Assembly (NCBI RefSeq): GCF_001684975.1
Contig: NZ_MAYH01000023.1
Location: forward strand, 558,001-622,000
Direction: 5' to 3'
Source of the DNA: Chryseobacterium artocarpi
GTDB lineage: Bacteria; Bacteroidota; Bacteroidia; Flavobacteriales; Weeksellaceae
DNA: 64,000 nucleotides
Positions within the stretch are counted from its first letter, which is position 1. Each line of letters begins with the position of its first letter. Positions 18,279 to 26,765 of this stretch are shown here, one piece after another. The notes below the pieces were generated by a model. It ran no database searches. It saw only the letters and a program-made list of their open reading frames with translations, and was not told where the DNA came from. A program made the position numbers and the translations under genes.

Positions 18279-18881
18279 ATGGAAGAAAAACAATCCTCGC
18301 TTCTTTACAAAGTATCAAAGGTTATCTCTGACTTCTTCAATCCCCTGGTGTCACTGATCATCTTTTTTGTATATATGAGCGTCAGACAATACACAACTAA
18401 GGAGTCTTTCCTCTATTTTCTTCCTATATTATTAATGATCATCATCCCTGTCATTATCTGGCTGGTATGGAATGTGAAAACAGGAAGATACACCAATATG
18501 GATGTTTCCAACCGGGTTCAGAGAAAAACGCTATACATTTTCATTGCTGCCTGTGTGGTCACATATCTTATATTTAATTATATCAGAAACGGATACCTTG
18601 ACCTCGTAATGCTGTTTATTTTAATATTACTTTTTGTATTACAGATCAGCAATTTCTTTATTAAAAGTTCTATGCATACTTCTTTTAATATTTTTGTAGC
18701 AGCCTTGTTTTTCACACTAGACTGGAAACTGGGGCTTGTCTGGCTGGGAATCGCTATTTTGGTGGGAGTTACCAGAGTTATCTTAAAAAGACATACCGTA
18801 AAAGAAGTATTTATGGGTGCAGGAATAGCTTTTATGGTATCTTTTATTTATCTTTATTGCAATATACAATTTCAACATTAG
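18279..18881 (+). CDS. PAP2-family membrane phosphatase
   Basis: 200 residues with five or six hydrophobic segments. The three catalytic blocks of type 2 phosphatidic acid phosphatases are recognisable but relaxed: RVQR in the loop after helix 2 for the KxxxxxxRP block, SSMHTSFN for the PSGH block, and TRVILKRHTVKEV for SRxxxxxHxxxD, with Glu in place of the final Asp. Likely substrates are lipid phosphates such as undecaprenyl pyrophosphate or phosphatidate, acting at the periplasmic face. The gene is followed after 8 bases by a BlaI-like repressor. Confidence 0.75.
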   Translation: MEEKQSSLLYKVSKVISDFFNPLVSLIIFFVYMSVRQYTTKESFLYFLPILLMIIIPVIIWLVWNVKTGRYTNMDVSNRVQRKTLYIFIAACVVTYLIFNYIRNGYLDLVMLFILILLFVLQISNFFIKSSMHTSFNIFVAALFFTLDWKLGLVWLGIAILVGVTRVILKRHTVKEVFMGAGIAFMVSFIYLYCNIQFQH

Positions 18882-18889
18882 AAGAATAC

Positions 18890-19384
18890 ATGAAAATTAA
18901 TCATCTTACTGCCGCAGAAGAAAACTTTATGAAGCTGTTTTGGAAAATGGAATCTTTCTATCTGAAGGACGTTATGGAACAGCATCCGGAACCCAAACCA
19001 CACCAGAATACTGTTTCTACATATTTAAAAATATTAGTTGAAAAGGGATATTTATCTACAGTAAAAGAAGGGAGAATATTCAAGTACACGGTACTTGTTC
19101 CGTTCGAAGAATATAAAAGATTTTTGTTAACAGAACTTTCACACAACTTTTTTAATAATTCAGGAAAGGAAATTCTTGAGTTTTTATTTAAAGAGAATTT
19201 AATATCACAGGATGATCTTAAAGGTTATTTTGATCTTAAGATTGAAATCAAACCGACAAAAGTAAAAGTGGAAGATCCGAAGTTTGAGTTTGCTGATGAA
19301 ATATTAAATCCCAAAAAGGATAAGAAAATCAAACCAGGGAAAGAAAAGGAAAAAGACAAAAAGAAGAAGAAAAAGAAACAATAA
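18890..19384 (+). CDS. BlaI/MecI/CopY-family transcriptional regulator with Lys-rich tail
   Basis: 164 residues. The start is set at 18890 (MKINHLTAAEENFMKLFW), just after the stop of the PAP2 gene; an upstream in-frame ATG at 18857 would overlap it. The winged helix is clear: AEENFMKLFWKM, VMEQHPEPKPHQNTVSTYLKILVEKGYLSTVKEGRIFKYT. These repressors are usually cleaved by a BlaR1/MecR1-type sensor protease encoded next door, but none is present here, so this one may be controlled differently or act from a distance. The C terminus (about 25 residues) is almost all Lys, Glu and Asp, with a seven-Lys run, unusual for the family and possibly a nonspecific DNA-binding or degradation tail. Confidence 0.85.
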   Translation: MKINHLTAAEENFMKLFWKMESFYLKDVMEQHPEPKPHQNTVSTYLKILVEKGYLSTVKEGRIFKYTVLVPFEEYKRFLLTELSHNFFNNSGKEILEFLFKENLISQDDLKGYFDLKIEIKPTKVKVEDPKFEFADEILNPKKDKKIKPGKEKEKDKKKKKKKQ

Positions 19385-19418
19385 AAAAAGCGGCTTAAAA
19401 AAGCCGCTTTATTATTTT
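19385..19418. terminator. Bidirectional terminator
   Basis: AAAGCGGCTT and AAGCCGCTTT around an AAAA loop, flanked by A and T runs. It serves the rightward BlaI-like gene and the leftward RRM gene. Confidence 0.9.
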
Positions 19419-19781
19419 TTACCAACGATTTCCACCGCCGTTTCCACCACGGTTACCACCGCCGTAGCCACCACCATTTCCACGGTTGTTACCACCGTAA
19501 CCTCCGCCTCTGTTGTTGTCGAAGCTTCTTCTTGGCTTCTCTTCTCTTGGCTTAGCTTCAGATACGTTTAATGTTTTTCCGTTGAATTCCTTCTGGTTAA
19601 GAGCTTCAATAGCTTGCTTTCCCTCTTCATCACCCATTTCTACAAAACCGAAACCTCTTGATCTTCCAGTTTCTCTGTCTGTAACGATTTTAGCTGATGA
19701 TACATCACCAAATTCTGCAAATAGATCATGCAACTCATACTCTTTAGTTGCGTAATTGATGTTTGAAACAAAAATGTTCAT
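19419..19781 (-). CDS. RRM-type RNA-binding protein with Gly-rich tail
   Basis: 120 residues: one RNA recognition motif (RNP2 IFVSNI at 3-8, RNP1 RGFGFVEM at 42-49) followed by a Gly/Asn/Arg-rich disordered tail from about residue 85. This architecture matches the small cold- and stress-linked RNA-binding proteins of Bacteroidota and cyanobacteria, thought to act as global RNA chaperones. A reverse-strand TATATTTG box at 19860-19867 with a TTG 15 bases further up suggests a promoter and a leader of about 75 bases, longer than most in this window, which could carry regulation. Confidence 0.92.
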   Translation of the reverse strand: MNIFVSNINYATKEYELHDLFAEFGDVSSAKIVTDRETGRSRGFGFVEMGDEEGKQAIEALNQKEFNGKTLNVSEAKPREEKPRRSFDNNRGGGYGGNNRGNGGGYGGGNRGGNGGGNRW

Positions 19782-20169
19782 TTTAAATAAATTAAAAAAT
19801 TAATAAAAATTTGGTATATAAAAGAAAAACAACATAAATTAATGAACAAATATTGATTCCAAATATAAACGTATGCAAGATACAATTAAAAATTTCAAAT
19901 CAAAGCTTTTTTTTAGATGTTTCTCACATTAGTTTGAATTTGATGTTACATCAATAATCATACAACAAAATAAATAACTAATTATCAAATAGTTAACATG
20001 AAAACAACTAAAAAAGTTAAAGTTAGTTAACATAATAAATTTATATTAACAGCATATCAAATACTTCCCTTTAATGATCAATCAGAAGTTATTTGAAAAA
20101 CATTAAGAATAATATTACTTTTATAGATTGCTAATATTAAGCCTATTAGACTTTAAACTATTATTCATC
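19782..20169. other. AT-rich intergenic region
   Basis: Divergent gap between the RRM gene and the DUF6157-like gene. It contains the RRM-gene promoter box at 19860-19867 and its AT-rich leader. No gene, hairpin or repeat of note was seen in the rest. Confidence 0.5.
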
Positions 20170-20583
20170 ATGAAACAACATACCACCAATTATATTAATA
20201 CATTCATTCAAATTGCGGAAGACTGTCCTGTCTCTCAATCACAAATTCCACCTGAAAAGAAAGAGAAAACGCTCGCCAACCTTCAATACGAACAAATCAG
20301 CAAGAATCCTTACCAATACTCCTCCGATGATATTATTTTTGAATGTTACGTCTTCAAAAACGACATTCCGGAAAGCGAAAAACAGAATGAAAGAAATATA
20401 TTTTTTTCTAAAGGACAAGCTTGCCTCCGATCTTCTCCTCTGGCAAAAAGATACGGTTTCGGAATCCATCATAATAAAGAAGGCAAAGTTGCAATATACC
20501 CTGTAGAAAGTAAAGAATATCAAAATTTACTAAACGATTCTTCCATCACGAAAACAAAAGCAATGCGCTCCAAAAGAAAATGA
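20170..20583 (+). CDS. DUF6157-like cytoplasmic protein
   Basis: 137 residues starting MKQHTTNYINTFIQIAEDCP. The upstream in-frame ATG at 20128 would add a run of hydrophobic residues and is less likely. The succession IAEDCPVSQSQIPP, NPYQYSSDDIIFE, FFSKGQACLRSSPLAKRYGFGIH and KAMRSKRK fits my memory of the DUF6157 family, small single-domain proteins of unknown role. No signal peptide or enzyme motif is visible. Confidence 0.75.
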   Translation: MKQHTTNYINTFIQIAEDCPVSQSQIPPEKKEKTLANLQYEQISKNPYQYSSDDIIFECYVFKNDIPESEKQNERNIFFSKGQACLRSSPLAKRYGFGIHHNKEGKVAIYPVESKEYQNLLNDSSITKTKAMRSKRK

Positions 20584-20627
20584 TTGAGAAAATGAATAGT
20601 CCTGTTTTGATCAATAAATATTATTCT

Positions 20628-20659
20628 TTTGTCACGAAAGGCTTTTAATACTAAATTTG
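20628..20659 (+). promoter_or_regulatory. Promoter for the thioesterase gene
   Basis: TTTG at 20628-20631, 20 bases, TAAATTTG at 20652-20659. Its position rules out the TTG at 20629 as a start and makes the ATG at 20662 unlikely, favouring the ATG at 20680. Confidence 0.72.
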
Positions 20660-20679
20660 TAATGCAAATTATTAAGAAC

Positions 20680-21075
20680 ATGAACTACCATACAAGAAAA
20701 TGGGTAAAACCCGAAGATTTAAATCCTAACCACTCTCTTTTTGGAGGAAGATTATTACAATGGATTGATGAAGAAGCTGCTTTATATGCTATTATCCAGC
20801 TGGAGAACACTAAGGTGGTTACCAAATTTATTTCTGAAATCAATTTTGTAAGCTCAGCAAAACAAGGAGATATCATAGAAATTGGAATTGAAGCAATTCA
20901 TTTTGGTTCTTCATCTATTACGTTAAGATGCGATGTAAGAAACAAGATGACTCATCAAACGATCATCACTGTTGATAAAATTGTAATGGTAAACCTTGAC
21001 AGCGAAGGAAATCCTGCACCACACGGTAAAACTCAAATAGAATTTGTAAAAGACAGGCTAAATAACGGATTATGA
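20680..21075 (+). CDS. Acyl-CoA thioesterase, YciA-like hotdog fold
   Basis: 131 residues from MNYHTRKWVKPEDLNPNHSL. Hotdog-fold features are HSLFGGRLLQWIDEEAALYA (active-site Asp/Glu on the central helix), VTKFISEINFVSSAKQGDIIEIG and the late TVDKIVMVNLDSEG. Such enzymes hydrolyse acyl-CoA thioesters in the cytoplasm, keeping CoA pools free. Its stop overlaps the next start by four bases (ATGA), so it is cotranscribed with the AraC-type regulator, an unexpected partner. Confidence 0.85.
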   Translation: MNYHTRKWVKPEDLNPNHSLFGGRLLQWIDEEAALYAIIQLENTKVVTKFISEINFVSSAKQGDIIEIGIEAIHFGSSSITLRCDVRNKMTHQTIITVDKIVMVNLDSEGNPAPHGKTQIEFVKDRLNNGL

Positions 21076-21632
21076 AAATCTTCATAAAGAACATGGTCTG
21101 CAGCAGGTGTATCTCTGCTGTGGAAACAATCTTCAATGATGCCAATATAAAAACAAGCTCCGTTATTCTGGGAGAGGTTGAAACAGAATCAGCAGTTCCA
21201 GCCACCATCATGCAATCCATTGAGGATAAACTTATTCAAACCGGTTTTGAAAGAATCATGGATTCTGCTCATCAGCTTGTGGAAAAAATTAAAAACCTCA
21301 TTATTGTAAAAGTGGGTGAACTTGACATTGATGAAGATTTTCTTCTTTCTGAATTTTTAAGTTCAAAATTGCATAAAGACTATAGTTCCCTTTCGAAAAC
21401 TTTCTCACAGAACGAGAACATCACCCTTGAACAGTTTTTTATTCTTCAAAAAATTGAAAAAGTAAAGGAACTTCTTTTATATAACGAATTCAACCTGACT
21501 GAAATCGCAGGAAAACTTGGATATAAAAGTGTACAGCATCTTTCTACCCAATTCCGTAATGTCACAGGATTTACGCCTACTGAGTTCAAGAAATTAAAAG
21601 ATCATCACAGAAAACCTTTGGACAACCTTTAA
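21072..21632 (+). CDS. AraC-family regulator with N-terminal CxxC metal-site-like module
   Basis: 186 residues. The C-terminal half (about 120-175) is an AraC helix-turn-helix pair: LLLYNEFNLTEIAGKLGYKS and VQHLSTQFRNVTGFTPTEFKK. The N terminus begins MKIFIKNMVCSRCISAV, with Cys10-x-x-Cys13 after a hydrophobic strand, placed exactly like the copper-binding MxCxxC loop of HMA domains; the rest of the first 80 residues could complete such a fold. Together with the P-type ATPase gene 176 bases downstream, this suggests a metal-responsive (probably copper) activator. The sensor role is inference. Translationally coupled to the thioesterase gene. Confidence 0.8.
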   Translation: MKIFIKNMVCSRCISAVETIFNDANIKTSSVILGEVETESAVPATIMQSIEDKLIQTGFERIMDSAHQLVEKIKNLIIVKVGELDIDEDFLLSEFLSSKLHKDYSSLSKTFSQNENITLEQFFILQKIEKVKELLLYNEFNLTEIAGKLGYKSVQHLSTQFRNVTGFTPTEFKKLKDHHRKPLDNL

Positions 21633-21807
21633 TTAAGATTGAGAGTATTTGAGTTTTAAAGCTTGATAGATCCTGCACTCTAATACTCTCAACCCCTTCA
21701 CTCTCCTACCCTAAAACATCCCCACCTAAATTCTATAACTATTATCCTTAAATTTATAACAGCTTTAGATTTTCATTTTGGAAATTTGTAGTATAAATTT
21801 AAGAGTC

Positions 21808-24714
21808 ATGGAACAACAGTATAAAATACTCGGAATGACCTGTTCGGGTTGCCAGAAAAAAATATCCAATCAATTGAACAGCATTGACGGAGTTTCAGCT
21901 GATGTAAATCTGGAAAACAATACCGCAACAATCACTTCTGACCACGAGGTTACACTTGCCGCTTTAAATGATGCATTAGCAGAGATAGGAAAATACAGAC
22001 TTGAAGATCCTAATAATCCTGAAAAAACATTCATCAAGCCACAAGATCGCGTATCTCCCTCTTCCGTATATTATTGCCCAATGGAATGCGAAGGTGAAAA
22101 AGTATATTTCAAGCAGGGAGAAAGATGTCCGGTTTGTAATATGTACCTTGTTCCCATTGAAGAAAAATTAGCTAAAGACCCTAACCATAAGCCTACTTAT
22201 TCGGCAACAAATCTGCCGGCAAACTTCAAAGACAGTATTGGCAAATATTACTGTCCGATGTTTTGCGAAGGAGACAAAACCTACGATGAAAAAGGAGATT
22301 GCCCTGTATGCCATATGCATTTAGAGGAAATCACAGAAGATCTTGCTAAAAATTCAGAATCACATTCTCATTCTCATTCTCATTCTCATTCTCATTCTCA
22401 TTCTCATTCTCATTCTCATTCTCATTCACATTCACACACACATCATCATAATCATCACCATGAAGCGCCTAAAGTAACAGATGAAATGGCTGGCAGATAT
22501 TATTGTCCGATGTACTGTGAAGGAGACAAAACTTATGATTCAAATGTAGGATGCCCTGTTTGTGGAATGGATCTTGTAAAATACCCAGAAAAGAAAACAG
22601 CAAAATACACATGTCCAATGCATCCGGAAATCATCAGTGATGAACCCGGAAACTGCCCGATCTGCGGTATGGATCTTGTAAGAATGCCTGACAGTGGAGC
22701 TGATGATGAAGATGAAACTTATACTATTTTAAAAAAGAAGTTTATTACATCGTTAATATTCACCGTTCCTGTTTTCATACTTTCTATGGGCGGAATGTTT
22801 ATTAATTTTCCTTTCTCTCATAAAATCCAAGGCTTTATTGAACTTGCCCTCACCCTTCCGGTCATGTTTTATTCCGGCTGGTTTCTCTTAAAAAGAGGTT
22901 GGGTTTCATTCAAAACCTGGAATCTGAATATGTTCAGCCTTATTGCACTTGGAGTAGCGGCAGCATTTATATTCAGCATTGCAGCATTACTTTTTCCTGA
23001 TATTATTCCACATGAAATCCGTGGACACAATCATGAAATTCCATTATATTTTGAGGCAGTCTGTGTAATCCTGACACTGGTTATTTTAGGACAGTTAATG
23101 GAAGCTGCTGCTCACAAAAAAACAGGAAATGCCATCAAAGAACTGATGAATCTTTCTCCTGATGAAGCCAATCTTATAGTGAATGGAGAAGAAAAAAAGG
23201 TATTACTTTCTCAGGTAAAAATTGGGGATTTATTAAAAGTAAAACCGGGTGAAAAAATTCCTGTTGATGGAAAAATCATAGAAGGAAATTCTATTGTTAA
23301 CGAAAGTATGATCACAGGAGAACCCGTTCCTGTTGAAAAAAACATAGATGATAAAGTTTCTTCTGGAACCATCAATGGAAATCAGGTATTCATTATGAAA
23401 GCTGAAAAAGTAGGTGATGAAACCTTACTTTCTCAAATCATTAAAATGGTAAACGAAGCAAGCCGAAGCAGAGCTCCTATTCAAAAGCTTACAGATAAAG
23501 TTTCTAAGGTATTTGTTCCTGTAGTAATCCTTATTGCTACTCTCACCTTCGTTGCATGGCAGTTTTTTGGTCCTGAAGGAAAAAGAAGCTTATTTGCTTT
23601 CGTAAATGCTGTTGCTGTTTTAATCGTAGCATGTCCGTGTGCCCTTGGATTAGCCACTCCAATGTCATTAATGGTAGGAATTGGAAAAGGAGCTAAAAAC
23701 GGTATTCTGATCAAAAACGCAGAAGCTCTTGAACAAATGAACAAAGTGAATGTTTTAATCACAGATAAAACAGGAACTTTAACAGAAGGAAAACCATCTG
23801 TAGAATATATAGAAACAGTAAACAACGAGGATAAAAATCAGATTTTAAAACTTGCATTTTCATTGAATCAAAACTCTGAGCATCCGCTTTCCAATGCCGT
23901 GATCAAAAGAGCAAAAGATGAACATATTTCCGCTGAAAAAGTAGATAAGTTCGAAAACATTTCAGGAAAAGGAGTGAAGGGAAATATCAATGGAAAAACA
24001 GCATACTTAGGAAATGAAAGTCTTTTAACCACCCACCAGATACAGGTCCCGGATGCATTAAAACAGAAAGCCATAGAAGTACAATCGAAAGCACATACCA
24101 TTTCTTATATAGCACAGGATCAAAATGTACTGGGATTCATTAGTTTTACAGATAAAATCAAATCAAGCTCCAAAAAAGCTGTTGAAAGATTAATGAGTGA
24201 AGGCGTTGACATTATCATGATGACCGGAGACAACGAACACACTGCTAAAGCAGTTGCAGAAGAATTAGGCATCAAACATTTCAAAGCCAACTGTCTTCCT
24301 GAAGACAAACTTAATGAGGTTAAGAAACTACAACAACAAGGTAAAATTGTAGCCATGACCGGTGACGGAATTAACGACTCCCCTGCCCTTGCTCAATCAG
24401 ACATAGGAATAGCAATGGGAACCGGTACAGATGTTGCCATTGAAAGCGCTGAAATCACTTTATTAAAAGGAGATATTTTAGGTGTAGCGAAAGCCAAACT
24501 TTTAAGTGAAAAACTTCTTAAAAACATTAAGGAAAACTTATTCTTTGCATTCATCTACAATGTGTTAGGAATTCCTGTTGCAGCAGGATTACTGTATCCT
24601 TTCTTTGGAATATTATTATCACCAATGATCGCAGCAGCAGCCATGAGTGTTAGTTCATTATCTGTCATACTGAATTCGTTGAGGTTAAACTCAGTAGATC
24701 TGGATATAAAATAG
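21808..24714 (+). CDS. copA: Heavy-metal (Cu/Ag-type) P1B ATPase with Ser-His repeat
   Basis: 968 residues from MEQQYKILGMTCSGCQ. Layout: an HMA domain (GMTCSGC, 9-15); four short heavy-metal-binding modules of the form YYCPM...CPVCxM at about 88-117, 147-175, 228-255 and 260-287; a Ser-His/His-rich stretch between the second and third (about 184-218); then the membrane pump with CPCALGLATP (about 609), DKTGTLTEG (about 652), SEHPLSNAV and GDGINDSPALAQSD (about 851). CPC and HP motifs indicate a Cu+/Ag+ exporter of the inner membrane, resembling SilP/CopA pumps with extended N termini. The ATG at 21808 is preferred to an upstream start at 21778 that lacks the HMA reading. It follows the CxxC-AraC gene and ends at a terminator. 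Confidence 0.93.
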   Translation: MEQQYKILGMTCSGCQKKISNQLNSIDGVSADVNLENNTATITSDHEVTLAALNDALAEIGKYRLEDPNNPEKTFIKPQDRVSPSSVYYCPMECEGEKVYFKQGERCPVCNMYLVPIEEKLAKDPNHKPTYSATNLPANFKDSIGKYYCPMFCEGDKTYDEKGDCPVCHMHLEEITEDLAKNSESHSHSHSHSHSHSHSHSHSHSHSHSHTHHHNHHHEAPKVTDEMAGRYYCPMYCEGDKTYDSNVGCPVCGMDLVKYPEKKTAKYTCPMHPEIISDEPGNCPICGMDLVRMPDSGADDEDETYTILKKKFITSLIFTVPVFILSMGGMFINFPFSHKIQGFIELALTLPVMFYSGWFLLKRGWVSFKTWNLNMFSLIALGVAAAFIFSIAALLFPDIIPHEIRGHNHEIPLYFEAVCVILTLVILGQLMEAAAHKKTGNAIKELMNLSPDEANLIVNGEEKKVLLSQVKIGDLLKVKPGEKIPVDGKIIEGNSIVNESMITGEPVPVEKNIDDKVSSGTINGNQVFIMKAEKVGDETLLSQIIKMVNEASRSRAPIQKLTDKVSKVFVPVVILIATLTFVAWQFFGPEGKRSLFAFVNAVAVLIVACPCALGLATPMSLMVGIGKGAKNGILIKNAEALEQMNKVNVLITDKTGTLTEGKPSVEYIETVNNEDKNQILKLAFSLNQNSEHPLSNAVIKRAKDEHISAEKVDKFENISGKGVKGNINGKTAYLGNESLLTTHQIQVPDALKQKAIEVQSKAHTISYIAQDQNVLGFISFTDKIKSSSKKAVERLMSEGVDIIMMTGDNEHTAKAVAEELGIKHFKANCLPEDKLNEVKKLQQQGKIVAMTGDGINDSPALAQSDIGIAMGTGTDVAIESAEITLLKGDILGVAKAKLLSEKLLKNIKENLFFAFIYNVLGIPVAAGLLYPFFGILLSPMIAAAAMSVSSLSVILNSLRLNSVDLDIK
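22363..22434 (+). repeat. CATTCT hexanucleotide repeat inside copA
   Basis: Ten perfect CATTCT units (22363-22422) followed by two CATTCA units, encoding alternating His and Ser. The unit is six bases, so slippage would change the length of the His tract without breaking the frame. Confidence 0.95.
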
Positions 24715-24735
24715 TATTAGAACAATAAATATAAG

Positions 24736-24775
24736 GAGACCCTTTTCATTATTTTGGAAAGGGTTTTCCTATTTC
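24736..24775 (+). terminator. Terminator of copA
   Basis: ACCCTTTTC and GGAAAGGGT pair (one G-T wobble) around ATTATTTT, followed by TTTCCTATTTC. Confidence 0.78.
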
Positions 24776-25125
24776 TTACAGTTAATTTTTACATTATCAT
24801 TTAATTGATATTTTGTTATAATAAAAAATTTCCCTTTAAAAGAAATATTAAAAATTCATAATTAAAATTAATTCTCCAACATATGAAGAATATTAAAACC
24901 CTAACATAAATAGAGAAAAACTATCGTTTTTACATTTATAAATGTTAAGAATTATCAATAAACAAACCATTCCCTAACTATCAAACATTTAGCAAAAATC
25001 ACCTTTAAAATAAAGTTCTTAAAATAACCTTAAAAACATATTCCCCCTCAATAAATGGCATATAATTTGTTAACATTTACAAGTTATTTTTAACGATTTT
25101 TAACATTTTAATTTCCATTATCTTT
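24776..25125. other. AT-rich intergenic region
   Basis: About 350 bases of strongly AT-rich sequence with no open frame, hairpin or repeat that I can support. It should contain the promoter of the deacetylase gene; only an imperfect box (TATAATTTG, one base too long) is seen near 25070. Confidence 0.4.
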
Positions 25126-25986
25126 ATGAGAAAAATTTTTGCGGGAAAGTCAAAAAATATGACTTTTCTCGGGATGGTTGTATTGATGAGTGCAACTTCG
25201 GTTTTATTGAACAGCTGTAATTTCAAGAATGAAGTGAATGACCAGGTCAATTCACAGGAACATCCTGCCGCAGAAAATGTCGTCACAACAGACGATGAAA
25301 GCGTAGATCCGGATAAAAGAGTGATCTATTTAACCTTCGATGATGGTCCCAACCAGGGCACCGAAAATCTTTTAAAAATTCTAGACAAAAGAAATGTTTG
25401 TGCCACTGCTTTTCTGGTGGGAAAACATGCCTATGGGAGCAACAGACAAAAAAAGGATTTTGAACTTTTAAAGCAAAGTCCATTGATTGAACTGGCAAAT
25501 CATAGTTTTACCCATGCCCACAATAAATATACAGACTTTTATAAGAATGCAAATTCAGTGGTACGAGACTTTGATATCGCAAAAGACAGTCTTAAACTTC
25601 GTGATATGATCGCAAGAACTCCGGGAAGAAATATCTGGAGACTTAATAATATTAATGTAACTGATATTAAAAGTTCTACTGCAGCTGCAGACGGACTGAA
25701 AAGAGCAGGATATAAAGTAATCGGCTGGGATCTTGAATGGAGACCTTCCCAAAAAATGACTTTAAAAGGAAGCCATGAAGCGATGCTGAAAAAAGTAGAC
25801 AGTATTTTCCTGAATGATCTTGAGAAAACGTCAAGACATCTTGTGTTTTTAACTCATGACCAATATCTTAGAGATACAGATTCTATTAATGAGCTGGACC
25901 TTTTTATTGAAAAACTACAGAAAAGTAACAAGTTTGTTTTCAGAAAAATCTCTCAGTACCCGAAGATCAATGAAGTTTTAAACTAA
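25126..25986 (+). CDS. NodB-type polysaccharide deacetylase lipoprotein
   Basis: 286 residues. The N terminus has a basic start, a hydrophobic segment and LLNSC with a probable lipidated Cys at 31. The carbohydrate esterase 4 domain shows YLTFDDGPNQGT (motif 1 Asp pair), LANHSFTHAH (motif 2 HxxxH), RTPGRNIWRL (motif 3, R-x-PG), VIGWDLEWRP (motif 4) and a late LTHDQY (motif 5 His). These enzymes remove N- or O-acetyl groups from peptidoglycan, chitin or exopolysaccharide at the cell surface. Monocistronic by spacing. Confidence 0.88.
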   Translation: MRKIFAGKSKNMTFLGMVVLMSATSVLLNSCNFKNEVNDQVNSQEHPAAENVVTTDDESVDPDKRVIYLTFDDGPNQGTENLLKILDKRNVCATAFLVGKHAYGSNRQKKDFELLKQSPLIELANHSFTHAHNKYTDFYKNANSVVRDFDIAKDSLKLRDMIARTPGRNIWRLNNINVTDIKSSTAAADGLKRAGYKVIGWDLEWRPSQKMTLKGSHEAMLKKVDSIFLNDLEKTSRHLVFLTHDQYLRDTDSINELDLFIEKLQKSNKFVFRKISQYPKINEVLN

Positions 25987-26049
25987 TATTTTTTTGTAAA
26001 AAGTATTCATCACTGGGAACTGTCGTGGAATTTTCGGAAATTTGCATTT

Positions 26050-26709
26050 ATGAGTATTAAGGAAAATTATAAAGCTATAAAGGATCAACTTCCGTCAGAT
26101 GTACAACTGGTTGCCGTTTCAAAAACGCATCCAGTTTCTGCTATTCAGGAAGTATACGATCTGGGACAAAGAGTTTTTGGAGAAAATAAGGTCCAGGAAC
26201 TGATGGAAAAATCTCCACTCCTACCGAATGACATTCAGTGGCATTTGATTGGGCATTTACAGACCAATAAGGTTAAATATATAGCTCCGTTTATAGACAC
26301 CATACAAAGTGTAGATTCCGGAAAACTACTAGCTGAAATCAATAAAGAGGCAGGCAAGAACAACAGAACGATCAAGGTTTTACTTCAGGTAAAAATTGCT
26401 GCAGAAGACACGAAGTTCGGACTTGAAATCGTGGAAGCAAAAGATTTGTTTCAGCAATATATTGACGGGAATTTTCCAAATGTTGACATTACAGGTTTGA
26501 TGGGGATGGCAACTTTTACAGATGATGAGCAACAAGTCAGAAAAGAGTTTTTAACTTTAAAAGGTCTTTTTGATGAATTAAATCAACTAAAAACAATAAA
26601 TACCTTATCAATGGGTATGAGCGATGATTTCCCTGTAGCTATTGAGTGTGGAGCCAACTCAGTGAGGGTTGGATCTGCAATTTTTGGGAGAAGAGACTAC
26701 TCTCAATAG
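26050..26709 (+). CDS. YggS/PROSC-family PLP homeostasis protein
   Basis: 219 residues of the single-domain alanine-racemase-like barrel. The PLP lysine lies in LVAVSKTHP near residue 25, followed by VFGENKVQELMEK, IQWHLIGHLQTNKVK, LQVKIAAEDTKFG, GLMGMATFTDD and the closing SMGMSDDFPVAIECGANSVRVGSAIFG, all signature blocks. The protein binds PLP and buffers vitamin B6 and amino-acid pools in the cytoplasm. A GGAAATTTGC segment ending about 5 bases before the ATG resembles the -7 box with one mismatch, so the mRNA may be nearly leaderless. Confidence 0.93.
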   Translation: MSIKENYKAIKDQLPSDVQLVAVSKTHPVSAIQEVYDLGQRVFGENKVQELMEKSPLLPNDIQWHLIGHLQTNKVKYIAPFIDTIQSVDSGKLLAEINKEAGKNNRTIKVLLQVKIAAEDTKFGLEIVEAKDLFQQYIDGNFPNVDITGLMGMATFTDDEQQVRKEFLTLKGLFDELNQLKTINTLSMGMSDDFPVAIECGANSVRVGSAIFGRRDYSQ

Positions 26710-26726
26710 AATTTTTAGGTACAGTT

Positions 26727-26760
26727 TTTGCTAATAATTGAAACAAAAAATTTAAATTTG
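26727..26760 (+). promoter_or_regulatory. Promoter for the sigma54 activator gene
   Basis: TTTG at 26727-26730, 22 bases, TAAATTTG at 26753-26760. The ATG starts at 26766, so the message is probably leaderless. Confidence 0.72.
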
Positions 26761-26765
26761 CGACT

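Noticed and set aside
18890..19384. BlaI-like gene as part of a beta-lactam resistance module
   Set aside because: No BlaR/MecR sensor or beta-lactamase gene lies nearby; the partner is a PAP2 phosphatase.
22363..22434. Phase-variable on/off switch in copA
   Set aside because: The repeat unit is six bases, so length changes stay in frame and would not switch the gene off.
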